A DNA stretch of 37,876 nt from Neisseria lactamica NS19 (lineage in GTDB: Bacteria; Pseudomonadota; Gammaproteobacteria; Burkholderiales; Neisseriaceae): NCBI GenBank assembly GCA_000193795.2, contig AEPI01000027.1:1-37876 (forward strand), in the 5' to 3' direction. Shown here in pieces: positions 25,991 through 33,406 of this stretch (the first letter of the stretch is position 1; the number at the start of each line of letters is the position of its first letter). A program made the translations under genes and the position numbers. Below the pieces are notes generated by a model. It was not told the DNA's origin and did no database searches. It worked only from the letters and a program-made list of their open reading frames with translations.

Positions 25991-26135
25991 AAATGATACT
26001 GTTTTTTGGTACTGGTTTATTTTATCGGCTGCGCCTGTTACAGTCAATGCGCCGCTATGCGGTATCTGAAAACGGCACATAAACGGCAAGAAAACGGCAA
26101 GCGGCTTTTTATGTCGGTCAGTTTCTGCACGGTAT

Positions 26136-26160
26136 AAAAAAGCCGCCATTATCGGCGGCT
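26136..26160 (-). terminator. Terminator after the decayed RelE/Xre pair
   Basis: AGCCGCC / GGCGGCT pair around a short loop, with T6 on the minus strand. It lies about 35 nt after the last codon of the Xre remnant. Confidence 0.75.
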
Positions 26161-26193
26161 CTGCGTGGTTTGGGATTAACCCCATACAATCGG

Positions 26194-26411
26194 CTATGCG
26201 ATGGCTTCGATACCCTTGTTTTTAACGATAGTCAGCAGCTTCAACGCCGCGCCGCTCGGTTTTTTAACGCCCCGCTCCCAAGCCGAAACGTGTTTTTTTT
26301 CCCACGTTGAGATAGATGGCAAAGGCGGCTTGCGATAGTGCCGATGTCGTGCAATGCGCTTGCCATTTCGTGAATCACGCCGCTTAATTCGCTTTTATAT
26401 TTCCGTTCCAT
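26194..26411 (-). pseudogene. Decayed Xre-type antitoxin with two frameshifts
   Basis: From ATG 26411 the reading is MERKYKSELSGVIHEMASAL and HDIGT. The sense then continues in a second frame (SQAAFAIYLNVGKK), and after an A8 run in a third (HVSAWERGVKKPSGAALKLL to IVKNKGIEAIA and a TAG at 26194-26196). This is the pattern of the short Xre antitoxins that follow RelE toxins. Two independent indels make it inactive. It begins 3 nt after the stop of the RelE remnant. Confidence 0.75.
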
Positions 26412-26413
26412 TT

Positions 26414-26623
26414 TCAAATCTCCTGTAAATCCATTTTGACAATCAGGGCTTCAAGCTCCTGTGCGTTGCACTTGGCGGCATACCGCGCCAAGTCTTTCAG
26501 TGCTGCCGGTTCTTTATCTGAAATGTTTTCCCGGTCGTTCTTAGCAAAGGCGTAAACAAAAAAATGCCCTGCAATTTCTCCGCTTATGCCGTCTGAAACA
26601 CCGGCGGCTAATCTGACTATTTT
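26414..26623 (-). pseudogene. Truncated RelE/HigB-type toxin, C-terminal half
   Basis: After an in-frame TAA (26624-26626) the frame reads KIVRLAAGVSDGISGEIAGH, then FFVYAFAKNDRENISDKEPA and ALKDLARYAAK..., ending at the TGA at 26414-26416. FVYAFAKNDRENI matches the conserved C-terminal segment of RelE-like toxins that have a downstream Xre antitoxin. The N-terminal half (about 50 residues) is missing and no start is evident. A DUS lies inside at 26586-26597, exactly where the family similarity begins, hinting at recombination there. Confidence 0.7.
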
Positions 26624-26812
26624 TTAATCAATCGCTTCCAATGGCTCAAATTTGCGTTTTTAGCGCGTTTTGCCGTCTGCCTATGCCGTGATATATTCAA
26701 GCGGTTTAACCGCCATTCCTGCTCAAATTTGGCGCGTTTCCGTGCGTTTTAGCTTTTCATTCCGCTACGCCACAACTGCCAAGGCAGGAAAAAAGCCGAA
26801 AATGCGGGGCAG
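26624..26812. other. Island region without a supported gene
   Basis: Short frames exist on both strands but none has a ribosome binding site plus a recognisable product. It separates the decayed TA pair from the iteron region. Confidence 0.5.
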
Positions 26813-26924
26813 TTGTTACCACTTGTTACCATTTGTTACCGCACTTGTTACCGCTTTTTTGTACTTTTTTTATTAAATTTCATATATTTATTTATCTAAC
26901 TTTTTCTCGGTAACAAGGTAACAA
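26813..26924. repeat. Iteron-like repeats flanking an AT-rich stretch (putative origin)
   Basis: TTGTTACC occurs four times in direct order at 26813, 26823, 26833 and 26845 (spacing 10, 10 and 12). About 56 bp of very AT-rich DNA follows, then two inverted copies GGTAACAA at 26909 and 26917. Direct iterons next to an unwinding-prone AT-rich region are the usual layout of a replication origin bound by an initiator or primase. Function is inferred. Confidence 0.7.
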
Positions 26925-26966
26925 TTTAGGGTAGTGCATTCCTAATATAGGCGTTTTCAAAAAACA

Positions 26967-26993
26967 AAAAACCGCCCCCATCTTGGACGGTTT
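26967..26993 (-). terminator. Terminator of the integrase gene
   Basis: AAACCGTCC-type arm and GGGCGGTTT pair on the minus strand and are followed by T-rich sequence. It begins about 13 nt after the integrase stop. Confidence 0.75.
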
Positions 26994-27005
26994 CCCACTC
27001 GTTCC

Positions 27006-28283
27006 CTACGGCTTGGCGGTATCTCCTGCAAGCTCTTTTTCCGCTTGGCGGTATCGTTCCCTTAACCATTGCGCGTAATAATTCAGCATTTCGCGCTGTC
27101 GTTCTAGTAAATCCTGCCTGTAATAGGCTTTATCAGTGCCTATGCGCTCGTGGGTAAGCACCCTATCGGTAATTTCCTTTGAGTATCCCGCCTCTTGGCA
27201 TACCCCCGCCATAAAGCTTCTAAAGCCGTGGGGGACTGCCTTGCTCTTGCCCTCCGTGTTGCCGTCATACCCCATACGGTTTATCAGCAAACCGATTGCC
27301 GCCGTGGAAATAACGGGATTATTGCCGCCTTTGGACGGGAATAAAAACGGCGTATGCCCGGTAATCCCCCTCAACTCCTCCAACAGTTCCACCGCCCAAT
27401 CTGATATGGCTATGGGTATATCTTCGTCCTGCCTGTCCCTGTTTGCCGCCGTTGTTTTCATATCCCCAACCGGAAACCGCCATATGCGCTTGTCAAAATC
27501 TATATTTTCCCACCGGCTAAGGCGCAAAGCCTTATTCCTTTGGGCGGTCAGCATAAGCAGCAGCAGCGCATAACGTGTAACCTCACTGCCGCCCGCCTGC
27601 CGGAAGGCTTTAAAAAAGTCCTTTGTTTCCGCCTGCCTGATTGTCGGCCGGTGCGTTTCCACATATCGCGGCAATACCGTCTGCACATTAACCGCCCGTG
27701 CAATGTTTATTTCCAATACGCCGATTTGGACGGCGTAATCCAACACCAGCCGCAACGTCTGAATGACTTTATCGGCTTCTGCCGTTAACCCCTTTTTAAC
27801 CAATCCGCCGCATAGTATGGCAATATCCCCCCGCCCTATATCCGACACGGGCATATTCCCAAAAAGCGGCAAAAGATGATTGTTCAGCCTTGCCGTATGG
27901 TTTCGCTTCGTGCTTTGCGCCTTATCCCTCCCCCATATCTCAAACCAACGTGCGGCCATTGCCTCAAACGTATTTGCAGCCGCTATCAATTCCTGCTCCC
28001 TACTCCGTTTCCGATAATCGGACGGGTCTATACCGTCAGCAAGCAAACGGCGGAATCTCTCACATTCTTCACGCGCCTTTGCCAGGCTGGTGTTAGGGTA
28101 TCTGCCTATATGGATGGATGTTTGCCTGCCCTTGTAGGTGTATCGCATAATGAAATATTTAGCTGTGCCTTTCTTCCCCTCTGTCAGGACAAGGCACAAA
28201 CCGTTTTCCGCCTTATCGCTTATCGTCTGCTTTTTCTTTCCTGCGTCTGGTTTGGCATTTCTTATCTGTCTGTCCGTAAACAT
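27006..28283 (-). CDS. int: P4-type tyrosine recombinase (integrase)
   Basis: The 425-residue protein has an N-terminal DUF4102 arm-binding domain (MFTDRQIRNAKPDAGKKKQT), a core-binding domain, and a C-terminal catalytic domain. The catalytic signature includes an Arg in TAQRNKALRLSRWENIDF, then HGFRSFMAGVCQEAGY, VLTHERIG and the nucleophile region DKAYYRQD. Enzymes of this subfamily integrate into tRNA 3' ends, and tRNA-Arg lies about 385 bp away. The gene is intact, with an ATG at 28283. Control by the AlpA-like protein is likely by analogy to P4. Confidence 0.95.
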   Translation of the reverse strand: MFTDRQIRNAKPDAGKKKQTISDKAENGLCLVLTEGKKGTAKYFIMRYTYKGRQTSIHIGRYPNTSLAKAREECERFRRLLADGIDPSDYRKRSREQELIAAANTFEAMAARWFEIWGRDKAQSTKRNHTARLNNHLLPLFGNMPVSDIGRGDIAILCGGLVKKGLTAEADKVIQTLRLVLDYAVQIGVLEINIARAVNVQTVLPRYVETHRPTIRQAETKDFFKAFRQAGGSEVTRYALLLLMLTAQRNKALRLSRWENIDFDKRIWRFPVGDMKTTAANRDRQDEDIPIAISDWAVELLEELRGITGHTPFLFPSKGGNNPVISTAAIGLLINRMGYDGNTEGKSKAVPHGFRSFMAGVCQEAGYSKEITDRVLTHERIGTDKAYYRQDLLERQREMLNYYAQWLRERYRQAEKELAGDTAKP

Positions 28284-28563
28284 CGTTGCGCCTCCTAGCG
28301 CAAAAAAGTATGAGAGGTAGAAGCCTAAAAAAGCGAAAAGAGGAATTTAGTATTAAAAACACCAACAGCAAAAAAGACGAAACGCTCACAGATAAAGCAT
28401 TACAAAGCAGCCTGCGGCACAAACTCCATACAAGGCGAACCATTTTTTACTACTGAAAAAACAGTTTTCGCCCGTTTTCGGCTGAAACGTGATTTTTTAC
28501 TACTGGATTTACTACTAAAATTTTTCGGCTTGGATAGTAGCCGCTTGTAACGCGTTGGACAAT
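28284..28563. promoter_or_regulatory. Integrase upstream region with putative arm sites
   Basis: No gene is supported. The motif TTTTTTACTACTG occurs at 28443-28455 and 28493-28505, the second followed by ATTTACTACTAA, matching the left-end site at 19972. The integrase promoter should also lie here, so the sites may let the integrase affect its own expression. Confidence 0.55.
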
Positions 28564-28671
28564 AAAAAAGCCTTCCGTTTTACTGAAAGGCTTGTTTTAC
28601 TTTGGTTTGTTATTGCTGATTGTTACGCATTGCATCAGCTTGAAAACCCAGTTTTTAGGGCTTGTTCCTCG
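28564..28671. repeat. attR: 108-bp direct repeat
   Basis: This is the partner of 19801-19908 at a spacing of 8763 bp. It overlaps the 3' end of tRNA-Arg by 5 bp and contains the tRNA terminator. Confidence 0.92.
28566..28593 (-). terminator. Terminator of tRNA-Arg
   Basis: AAGCCTTT and AAGGCTT pair around about 11 nt, followed by T6 on the minus strand. A second copy is in attL (19805-19830). Confidence 0.8.
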
Positions 28672-28738
28672 CCAACAGGAATCGAACCTGTATTTTACGC
28701 TTAGGAGGCATACGTTCTATCCGTTGAACTATGGCGAG
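28667..28738 (-). tRNA. tRNA-Arg (anticodon CCT)
   Basis: On the minus strand the acceptor CTCGCCA pairs with TGGCGAG. The D arm is GTTC...GAAC. The anticodon stem TATGC/GCGTA encloses the loop CTCCTAA with anticodon CCT. The T arm is CAGGTTCGATTCCTG. The 3' CCA is not encoded. The element is inserted at its 3' end and the gene remains complete. Confidence 0.93.
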
Positions 28739-28758
28739 CCAAAATGAAGATGGGGATT

Positions 28759-29205
28759 TTAACCCTTTCCGACGACAAAAGACAAGATGCCGGCCGCAAT
28801 CAGCGGGCCGACAGGGATGCCGCCCATAAATGCAACCCCGATAACCGTCCCGATCAACAGCCCCGTCATTAAAACAGGCTGCTGACCCATTAAAGGCACA
28901 CCGCGCCCGGCAATCCACGCTACAAAAATGCCGACAAAGACGGCTGCCGCCATTTTAAGGTTGAGAAATCCGGCGGCAGACGGTATCTGAATCCTGCCTG
29001 AAACCAAAGGGCTTAAAACGGACACGGTCAATATAATGATGCCGATATTCAAACCGTGTTTTTCAACCAAAGGGACAAACTGCGCCAATGCCGTCTGCTG
29101 CATCAGCAGCAATATGGTTGCCGAAATCGTAATCGAATTGTTTTGGCTGATTACTCCCAAAAAAATCAGCGCAACTAAAAATAGGGAAACAAAACTGACA
29201 TTCAT
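28759..29205 (-). CDS. DUF441 (YeaL-family) membrane protein
   Basis: The 148-residue hydrophobic protein has four to five membrane segments. Start MNVSFVSLFLVALIFLGVIS; the end GGIPVGPLIAAGILSFVVGKG is typical of DUF441. Function of the family is unknown. It follows ispB by 4 nt on the same strand and is followed by tRNA-Arg, which may be read from the same transcript. Confidence 0.9.
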   Translation of the reverse strand: MNVSFVSLFLVALIFLGVISQNNSITISATILLLMQQTALAQFVPLVEKHGLNIGIIILTVSVLSPLVSGRIQIPSAAGFLNLKMAAAVFVGIFVAWIAGRGVPLMGQQPVLMTGLLIGTVIGVAFMGGIPVGPLIAAGILSFVVGKG

Positions 29206-29209
29206 CGGA

Positions 29210-30184
29210 TCAAGACACCCTGACTAAAGATTCCCGCGCCAACCGGATCATCGCTTCTTTCGCCTCACTGTCAGGCAGGGCATCCAAGGCGGCAACGGCA
29301 CAATCGACTGCTTTGCGCGCTTCCCCTATCGAATATGCCAACGCATCCGAACGGACGACATACTCATGGATTTTTGCAAAATAACTGCGGTCGGCATTTT
29401 CCAAAGCCGAACGCACATCGTTTGCAACCTGTTCAGACGCTTGCCTCATCAAATAAATCAAAGGCAGGGTCGGTTTCCCCTCCGCCAAATCGTCGCCGAC
29501 GTTTTTACCTGTTTCTTCGGTTTCTCCCGAATAATCCAGCACATCGTCAATAATTTGGAATGCCGTGCCGACATACATACCGTAATCTTTCAACGCCTGC
29601 TCGTATTCGGGCGGGGCATTGCCCAAAATAGCGCCGACTTGCGCCGCCGCTTCAAACAATTTTGCCGTTTTGTATTGGATCACCCGGATATATTGTTCTT
29701 CAGAAATATCCGTATTGCCGATATTCATCAGCTGCATGACTTCGCCTTCGGCAATGATGTTGGTTGCGTCCGCCATCACTTCCAAAATACGCATACTGCC
29801 GGAACCAACCATCAACTGAAAGGCGCGCGTATACAAAAAGTCGCCCACCAAAACCGCAGCGGCATTGCCGAACAGGTTGTTTGCCGTCTTCCTTCCCCGG
29901 CGCAAATCGCTTTCATCGACGACATCGTCGTGCAGGAGTGTGGAAGTGTGGATAAACTCGACCATCGCCGCCAGCGAATACAGTTTCTCGTCATCATAAC
30001 CGACCGCCTTACCTGCCAGAATCGTCATAATCGGACGCAGGCGTTTGCCGCCCGCGCTGATAATATATGTACCGATTTGCGAAATCAGCGCGACATCGGA
30101 TTGCACCGCACGGTTGATGACTTCATTGACTTTGGCAAGGTCTTCAGGCAGATGTCGCTGGAAATAGGGCAGATTCTCGAGCAT
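29210..30184 (-). CDS. ispB: Octaprenyl diphosphate synthase
   Basis: This trans-polyprenyl diphosphate synthase makes the ubiquinone side chain. The 324-residue protein has both aspartate-rich motifs: LLHDDVVDESD (Asp86, Asp87, Asp90) and FQIIDDVLDYSG (Asp213, Asp214, Asp217), plus GGKRLRP at 45-51 for substrate binding. It is divergent from rplU, the usual ispB-rplU-rpmA arrangement in proteobacteria. The ubiquinone hydroxylase gene lies just past rpmA. Confidence 0.93.
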   Translation of the reverse strand: MLENLPYFQRHLPEDLAKVNEVINRAVQSDVALISQIGTYIISAGGKRLRPIMTILAGKAVGYDDEKLYSLAAMVEFIHTSTLLHDDVVDESDLRRGRKTANNLFGNAAAVLVGDFLYTRAFQLMVGSGSMRILEVMADATNIIAEGEVMQLMNIGNTDISEEQYIRVIQYKTAKLFEAAAQVGAILGNAPPEYEQALKDYGMYVGTAFQIIDDVLDYSGETEETGKNVGDDLAEGKPTLPLIYLMRQASEQVANDVRSALENADRSYFAKIHEYVVRSDALAYSIGEARKAVDCAVAALDALPDSEAKEAMIRLARESLVRVS

Positions 30185-30322
30185 GGCAGACTCTCAGGTT
30201 TACGTTTCCGTCAAACGGCAGATACCGCTTGAAAGCTGATTCAAATAGTGGGCAATTATATCAGCAAAGCCATCAGGGTACATATTTTCAGACGGCATAT
30301 GGTTACCCGAACCGCGCAAACT

Positions 30323-30351
30323 TTGACAAAACAGGCAAATAACAATACAAT
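30323..30351 (+). promoter_or_regulatory. Sigma70 promoter of rplU-rpmA
   Basis: TTGACA at 30323-30328 and TACAAT at 30346-30351 are separated by 17 nt. The start would fall about 50 nt before the rplU ATG, a short leader. A single DUS lies upstream at about 30288. Confidence 0.8.
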
Positions 30352-30407
30352 GCCGAATTTCGCACAATGGTGTGCGGATATTAACCATAACCCTTATGGA
30401 GTTGAGT

Positions 30408-30716
30408 ATGTACGCGGTCGTAAAAACCGGCGGCAAACAGTATAAAGTTTCCGTTGGCGAAAAATTGAAAGTAGAACAGATACCAGCCGAACTCGACAGC
30501 CAAATCGAACTGACCGAAGTTTTGATGATTGCTGACGGCGAATCTGTAAAAGTTGGCGCACCTTTTGTCGAAGGTGCAAAAGTAACGGCTAAAGTAGTAG
30601 CACACGGTCGTGGCGAAAAAGTCCGCATCTTCAAAATGCGCCGCCGCAAACACTACCAAAAACGCCAAGGCCACCGCCAAAATTTCACCCAAATCGAAAT
30701 CGTGGCAATCGCCTAA
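30408..30716 (+). CDS. rplU: 50S ribosomal protein L21
   Basis: The start at 30408 (MYAVVKTGGKQYKVSVGEKL) has GGAG upstream and gives the normal 102 residues. The C-terminal KMRRRKHYQKRQGHRQ is the L21 signature. It is followed by rpmA after 24 nt. Confidence 0.97.
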   Translation: MYAVVKTGGKQYKVSVGEKLKVEQIPAELDSQIELTEVLMIADGESVKVGAPFVEGAKVTAKVVAHGRGEKVRIFKMRRRKHYQKRQGHRQNFTQIEIVAIA

Positions 30717-30740
30717 CCTTAAAACTTAGGAGTATTACAA

Positions 30741-31013
30741 ATGGCAAGTAAAAAAGCAGGCGGCAGCACCCGCAACGGTCGCGATTCAGAAGCCAAACGC
30801 TTGGGCGTTAAAGCCTACGGCAACGAGCTGATTCCCGCAGGTTCCATCATCGTACGCCAACGCGGTACCAAATTCCACGCCGGCGACAATGTGGGTATGG
30901 GCAAAGACCACACTTTGTTCGCCAAAGTCGACGGTTATGTCGAATTCAAAACCAAAGGCGCGCTGAACCGTAAAACTGTCAGCATCCGTCCTTACACCGG
31001 TTCTGAAGAATAA
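30741..31013 (+). CDS. rpmA: 50S ribosomal protein L27
   Basis: The 90-residue protein begins MASKKAGGSTRNGRDSEAKR with the flexible N-terminus that reaches the peptidyl transferase centre, and has the GSIIVRQRGTKFHAG signature. TAGGAG precedes the ATG. Operon with rplU, closed by a strong terminator. Confidence 0.97.
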   Translation: MASKKAGGSTRNGRDSEAKRLGVKAYGNELIPAGSIIVRQRGTKFHAGDNVGMGKDHTLFAKVDGYVEFKTKGALNRKTVSIRPYTGSEE

Positions 31014-31028
31014 TCCAACCGATACCCG

Positions 31029-31058
31029 AAGCCGCATCTTTTTATGATGCGGCTTTTT
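31029..31058 (+). terminator. Terminator after rpmA
   Basis: AAGCCGCATC and GATGCGGCTT form a 10-bp stem with a 7-nt loop followed by T-rich sequence, 15 nt after the rpmA stop. Confidence 0.92.
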
Positions 31059-31248
31059 ACATACCCCATACCCGATTTGATACACATTAAGCTGAAAGTA
31101 AAAATCCGCATACACCCTCCCCTGCATATTTCTTCAACAGTGGGTTTTGATATAATCGCCTATCTGTTACAAATCGTTCAAACGGCATTCAAATCCTCAC
31201 AAATGCCGTCTGAAATCATCGGCATTCGTCTCATACAAAGGACATTCC

Positions 31249-32433
31249 ATGAGTTTACACAGCGACATCCTCGTCGTCGGCGCAGGCCCGGCAGGTTTAA
31301 GTTTTGCAGCAGAACTTGCCGGCAGCGGTTTGAAAGTTACCCTGATCGAACGCAGCCCCTTGTCTGTTTTACAAAACCCTCCTTATGACGGACGCGAAAT
31401 CGCCCTGACCCATTTTTCCAAAGAAATTATGCGGCGTTTGGGTATGTGGGACAACATTCCTGAAAACGAAATCTACCCTTTGCGCGATGCCAAAGTGCTG
31501 AACGGGCGTTCCGACTACCAACTCCACTTTCCCCAACCGACCGAGGCGCGCGGCGAGCCTGCCGACTGCCTGGGCTATTTGATTTCCAATCACAATATCC
31601 GGCGCGCCGCCTATGAAGTCGTATCCCAACTTGACAATGTCAGCATTCTGACCGATACGGCCGTTAAAGAAGTCAAAGCATCCGACAACGAAGCACAAGT
31701 CATTTTGGAAAACGGAGACATTCTGACCGCGCGTCTCCTTTTGGCAGCAGACAGCCGTTTCTCACAAACACGCCGTCAACTGGGTATCTCCTCCGATATG
31801 CACGATTACAGCCGGACTATGTTCGTCTGCCGCATGAAACACACCCTTTCCAACCGGCACACTGCTTACGAATGTTTCCATTACGGACGCACCATCGCAC
31901 TGCTTCCGCTGGAAGAACACCTGACCAATACCGTCATTACCGTCGATACCGATAAAATCAACAGCGTTCAAAACCTTTCGCCCGAAGAATTGGCGGCAAG
32001 CGTAAAAGAACAACTCAAGGGCAGGCTCGGCGACATGGAATTGGTCAGCAGCATCCACCATTACCCCCTTGTCGGCATGATTGCCAAACGTTTCTACGGC
32101 AAACGCAGTGCGTTAATTGGCGATGCGGCTGTGGGTATGCACCCTGTAACGGCACACGGTTTCAACTTGGGTCTGTCCAGCGCGGATATTCTGGCCAAAC
32201 TGATACTCGAAGCCGAACAGCGCGGACAAGACATCGGCGCATCTTCCTTGTTGGAAAAATACAGTAACAAACATATGCTGCACGCCCATCCGCTTTATCA
32301 CGGGACCAATATGATGCTGAAGCTGTTTACCAACGAAACCGCACCGGCAAAACTGTTGCGCGGCTTGGTATTGCGTGCCGGCAACAATTTCCCGCCGCTG
32401 AAGAAACTGATTACCAAACAACTGACCGGTTGA
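31249..32433 (+). CDS. ubiM: FAD-dependent ubiquinone hydroxylase (UbiH/UbiM family)
   Basis: This 394-residue flavoprotein monooxygenase has the N-terminal dinucleotide-binding motif DILVVGAGPAGLSFAAELAG and the second FAD motif LIGDAAVGMHPVTAHGFNLG with NLGLSSAD. It belongs to the UbiH/UbiI/UbiF/UbiM family that hydroxylates the ubiquinone ring. Neisseria is known to rely on UbiM, which acts on several ring positions; I assign that symbol by genus knowledge, not a visible diagnostic residue. Preceded by AAAGGAC. A TATAAT at 31151-31156 may be its -10 box, with only a weak -35. The gene ends at an inverted DUS. Confidence 0.85.
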   Translation: MSLHSDILVVGAGPAGLSFAAELAGSGLKVTLIERSPLSVLQNPPYDGREIALTHFSKEIMRRLGMWDNIPENEIYPLRDAKVLNGRSDYQLHFPQPTEARGEPADCLGYLISNHNIRRAAYEVVSQLDNVSILTDTAVKEVKASDNEAQVILENGDILTARLLLAADSRFSQTRRQLGISSDMHDYSRTMFVCRMKHTLSNRHTAYECFHYGRTIALLPLEEHLTNTVITVDTDKINSVQNLSPEELAASVKEQLKGRLGDMELVSSIHHYPLVGMIAKRFYGKRSALIGDAAVGMHPVTAHGFNLGLSSADILAKLILEAEQRGQDIGASSLLEKYSNKHMLHAHPLYHGTNMMLKLFTNETAPAKLLRGLVLRAGNNFPPLKKLITKQLTG

Positions 32434-32444
32434 AAATCATATAA

Positions 32445-32480
32445 AAAATGCCGTCTGAACATATTTCAGACGGCATTTTG
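32445..32480 (+). terminator. Inverted DUS terminator after the ubiquinone hydroxylase gene
   Basis: ATGCCGTCTGAA (32448-32459) and TTCAGACGGCAT (32465-32476) with flanking A and T runs. It lies about 12 nt after the stop. Confidence 0.88.
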
Positions 32481-32537
32481 TTTGACTGCCCGCTATATTG
32501 CCGTTCAAGTTCGACAGACAAATTCCTTTACCCTGTA

Positions 32538-32641
32538 TATAGTGAATTAACAAAAACCAGTACAGCGTTGGCTCACCTTGCCGTACTATTTATACTGTCT
32601 GCGGCTCGCCGCCTTGTCCTGATTTTTGTTAATCCACTATA
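32538..32641. mobile_element. Correia repeat enclosed element (short form, about 104 bp)
   Basis: The element starts TATAGTGAATTAA and ends TTAATCCACTATA, the inverted repeats of Correia elements (one mismatch in the left arm). The interior has the typical TACTGTCTGCGGCT and CCTTGTCCTGAT segments but is an internally deleted short form. It lies in the 315-bp space between the ubiquinone hydroxylase gene and rpmG. Confidence 0.88.
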
Positions 32642-32702
32642 AATTGACTGATTACACAATATCATCTGCACCGACTGAAAAAAAGAAATTCACAATACTT
32701 AA

Positions 32703-32736
32703 AAACAAAGCCCCCAAACAATCGGGGGCTTTGTTT
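32703..32736 (-). terminator. Terminator of the rpmB-rpmG operon
   Basis: AAACAAAGCCCCC and GGGGGCTTTGTTT form a long stem with a 7-8-nt loop; on the minus strand it continues into T-rich sequence. It lies 13 nt after the rpmG stop. Confidence 0.92.
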
Positions 32737-32748
32737 GCCAAACGGAAA

Positions 32749-32904
32749 TTATTTCAGTTTGGTTTCTTTATACACTACATGTTTGCGGGCAACCGGGTCA
32801 AATTTTTTGATTTCCAGTTTGCCGGGCATAGTGCGTTTGTTCTTGGTAGTGGTGTAGAAGTGACCGGTACCCGCACCGGATTCCAGTTTGATTTTATCGC
32901 GCAT
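32749..32904 (-). CDS. rpmG: 50S ribosomal protein L33
   Basis: The 51-residue basic protein reads MRDKIKLESGAGTGHFYTTT, then KNKRTMPGKLEIKKFDPVAR and KHVVYKETKLK. It lacks the zinc-binding cysteines, so it is the Cys-free form. It lies 31 nt after rpmB in the usual rpmB-rpmG operon. Confidence 0.96.
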   Translation of the reverse strand: MRDKIKLESGAGTGHFYTTTKNKRTMPGKLEIKKFDPVARKHVVYKETKLK

Positions 32905-32935
32905 TGCAGTAATCCTTAATTAAATAGTGTTTAAA

Positions 32936-33169
32936 TTAAGCTTCGCCGCGAGCACGCAAATCAGCCAATACGACATCAATGCCTACTTTGTCGATGGTAC
33001 GCAGTGCGGCGTTGGAAACGCGCAGGCGAACCCAGCGGTTTTCACTTTCTACCCAAAAACGACGTGATTGCAAGTTGGGCAAAAAACGGCGTTTGGTTTT
33101 GTTGTTGGCGTGCGATACGTTGTTGCCGGACATCGGGCGTTTGCCGGTCACTTTGCAAACTCGTGCCAT
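32936..33169 (-). CDS. rpmB: 50S ribosomal protein L28
   Basis: The 77-residue protein starts MARVCKVTGKRPMSGNNVSH (ATG 33169, GGAGACTG upstream) with the L28 signature. It leads the rpmB-rpmG operon from a good promoter just upstream. Confidence 0.96.
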   Translation of the reverse strand: MARVCKVTGKRPMSGNNVSHANNKTKRRFLPNLQSRRFWVESENRWVRLRVSNAALRTIDKVGIDVVLADLRARGEA

Positions 33170-33205
33170 AATCAGTCTCCAAACTTCTAAAATAGTAAAA
33201 CGCGA

Positions 33206-33235
33206 TTTATACCACGAAAAACAATGCCGTTTCAA
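33206..33235 (-). promoter_or_regulatory. Promoter of rpmB-rpmG
   Basis: On the minus strand TTGAAA (33230-33235) and TATAAA (33206-33211) are 18 nt apart. Transcription would begin about 30 nt before the rpmB ATG. Confidence 0.65.
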
Positions 33236-33406
33236 GTGTTTTAAAGAAAAACAGGTGTTTTGCGCGGGTAATCCGCCCGATTGTGTCGCATCTGCGGAAC
33301 GTTTGCGGGGGCGGATGGGCGGCGGGTTTTAAAGGTTTCCGCATCCGGGATGCCGTCCGGCCGGGCCCGCACATCTTCAGACGGCATTGCGGATGTTGCA
33401 AAAGCG

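Larger units (their letters stand above)
19801..28671. mobile_element. 8.8-kb integrative element in tRNA-Arg(CCT), satellite-like
   Basis: The element is bounded by 108-bp direct repeats at 19801-19908 and 28564-28671 (two mismatches), which contain the tRNA terminator and the last bases of tRNA-Arg. A P4-type integrase lies next to the intact tRNA. Inside are an AlpA-like regulator, a zinc-finger/Toprim primase, several small unknown proteins, HigBA, HicAB, a decayed RelE/Xre pair, an iteron region and putative arm sites. There are no structural, packaging or lysis genes. Repeat period is 8763 bp, so excision would yield a circle of that size. Four full DUS lie within it, showing adaptation to Neisseria. 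Confidence 0.9.

Noticed and set aside
26813..26852. Possible CRISPR-like array from the TTGTTACC repeats
   Set aside because: Units are only 8 bp with 2-4-bp gaps and no cas genes are near; iterons fit better.
26670..26876. 68-codon plus-strand frame before the iterons
   Set aside because: It covers the iterons themselves and lacks a ribosome binding site.
19801..28671. A complete prophage
   Set aside because: No capsid, portal, terminase, tail or lysis genes are present in the 8.8 kb.
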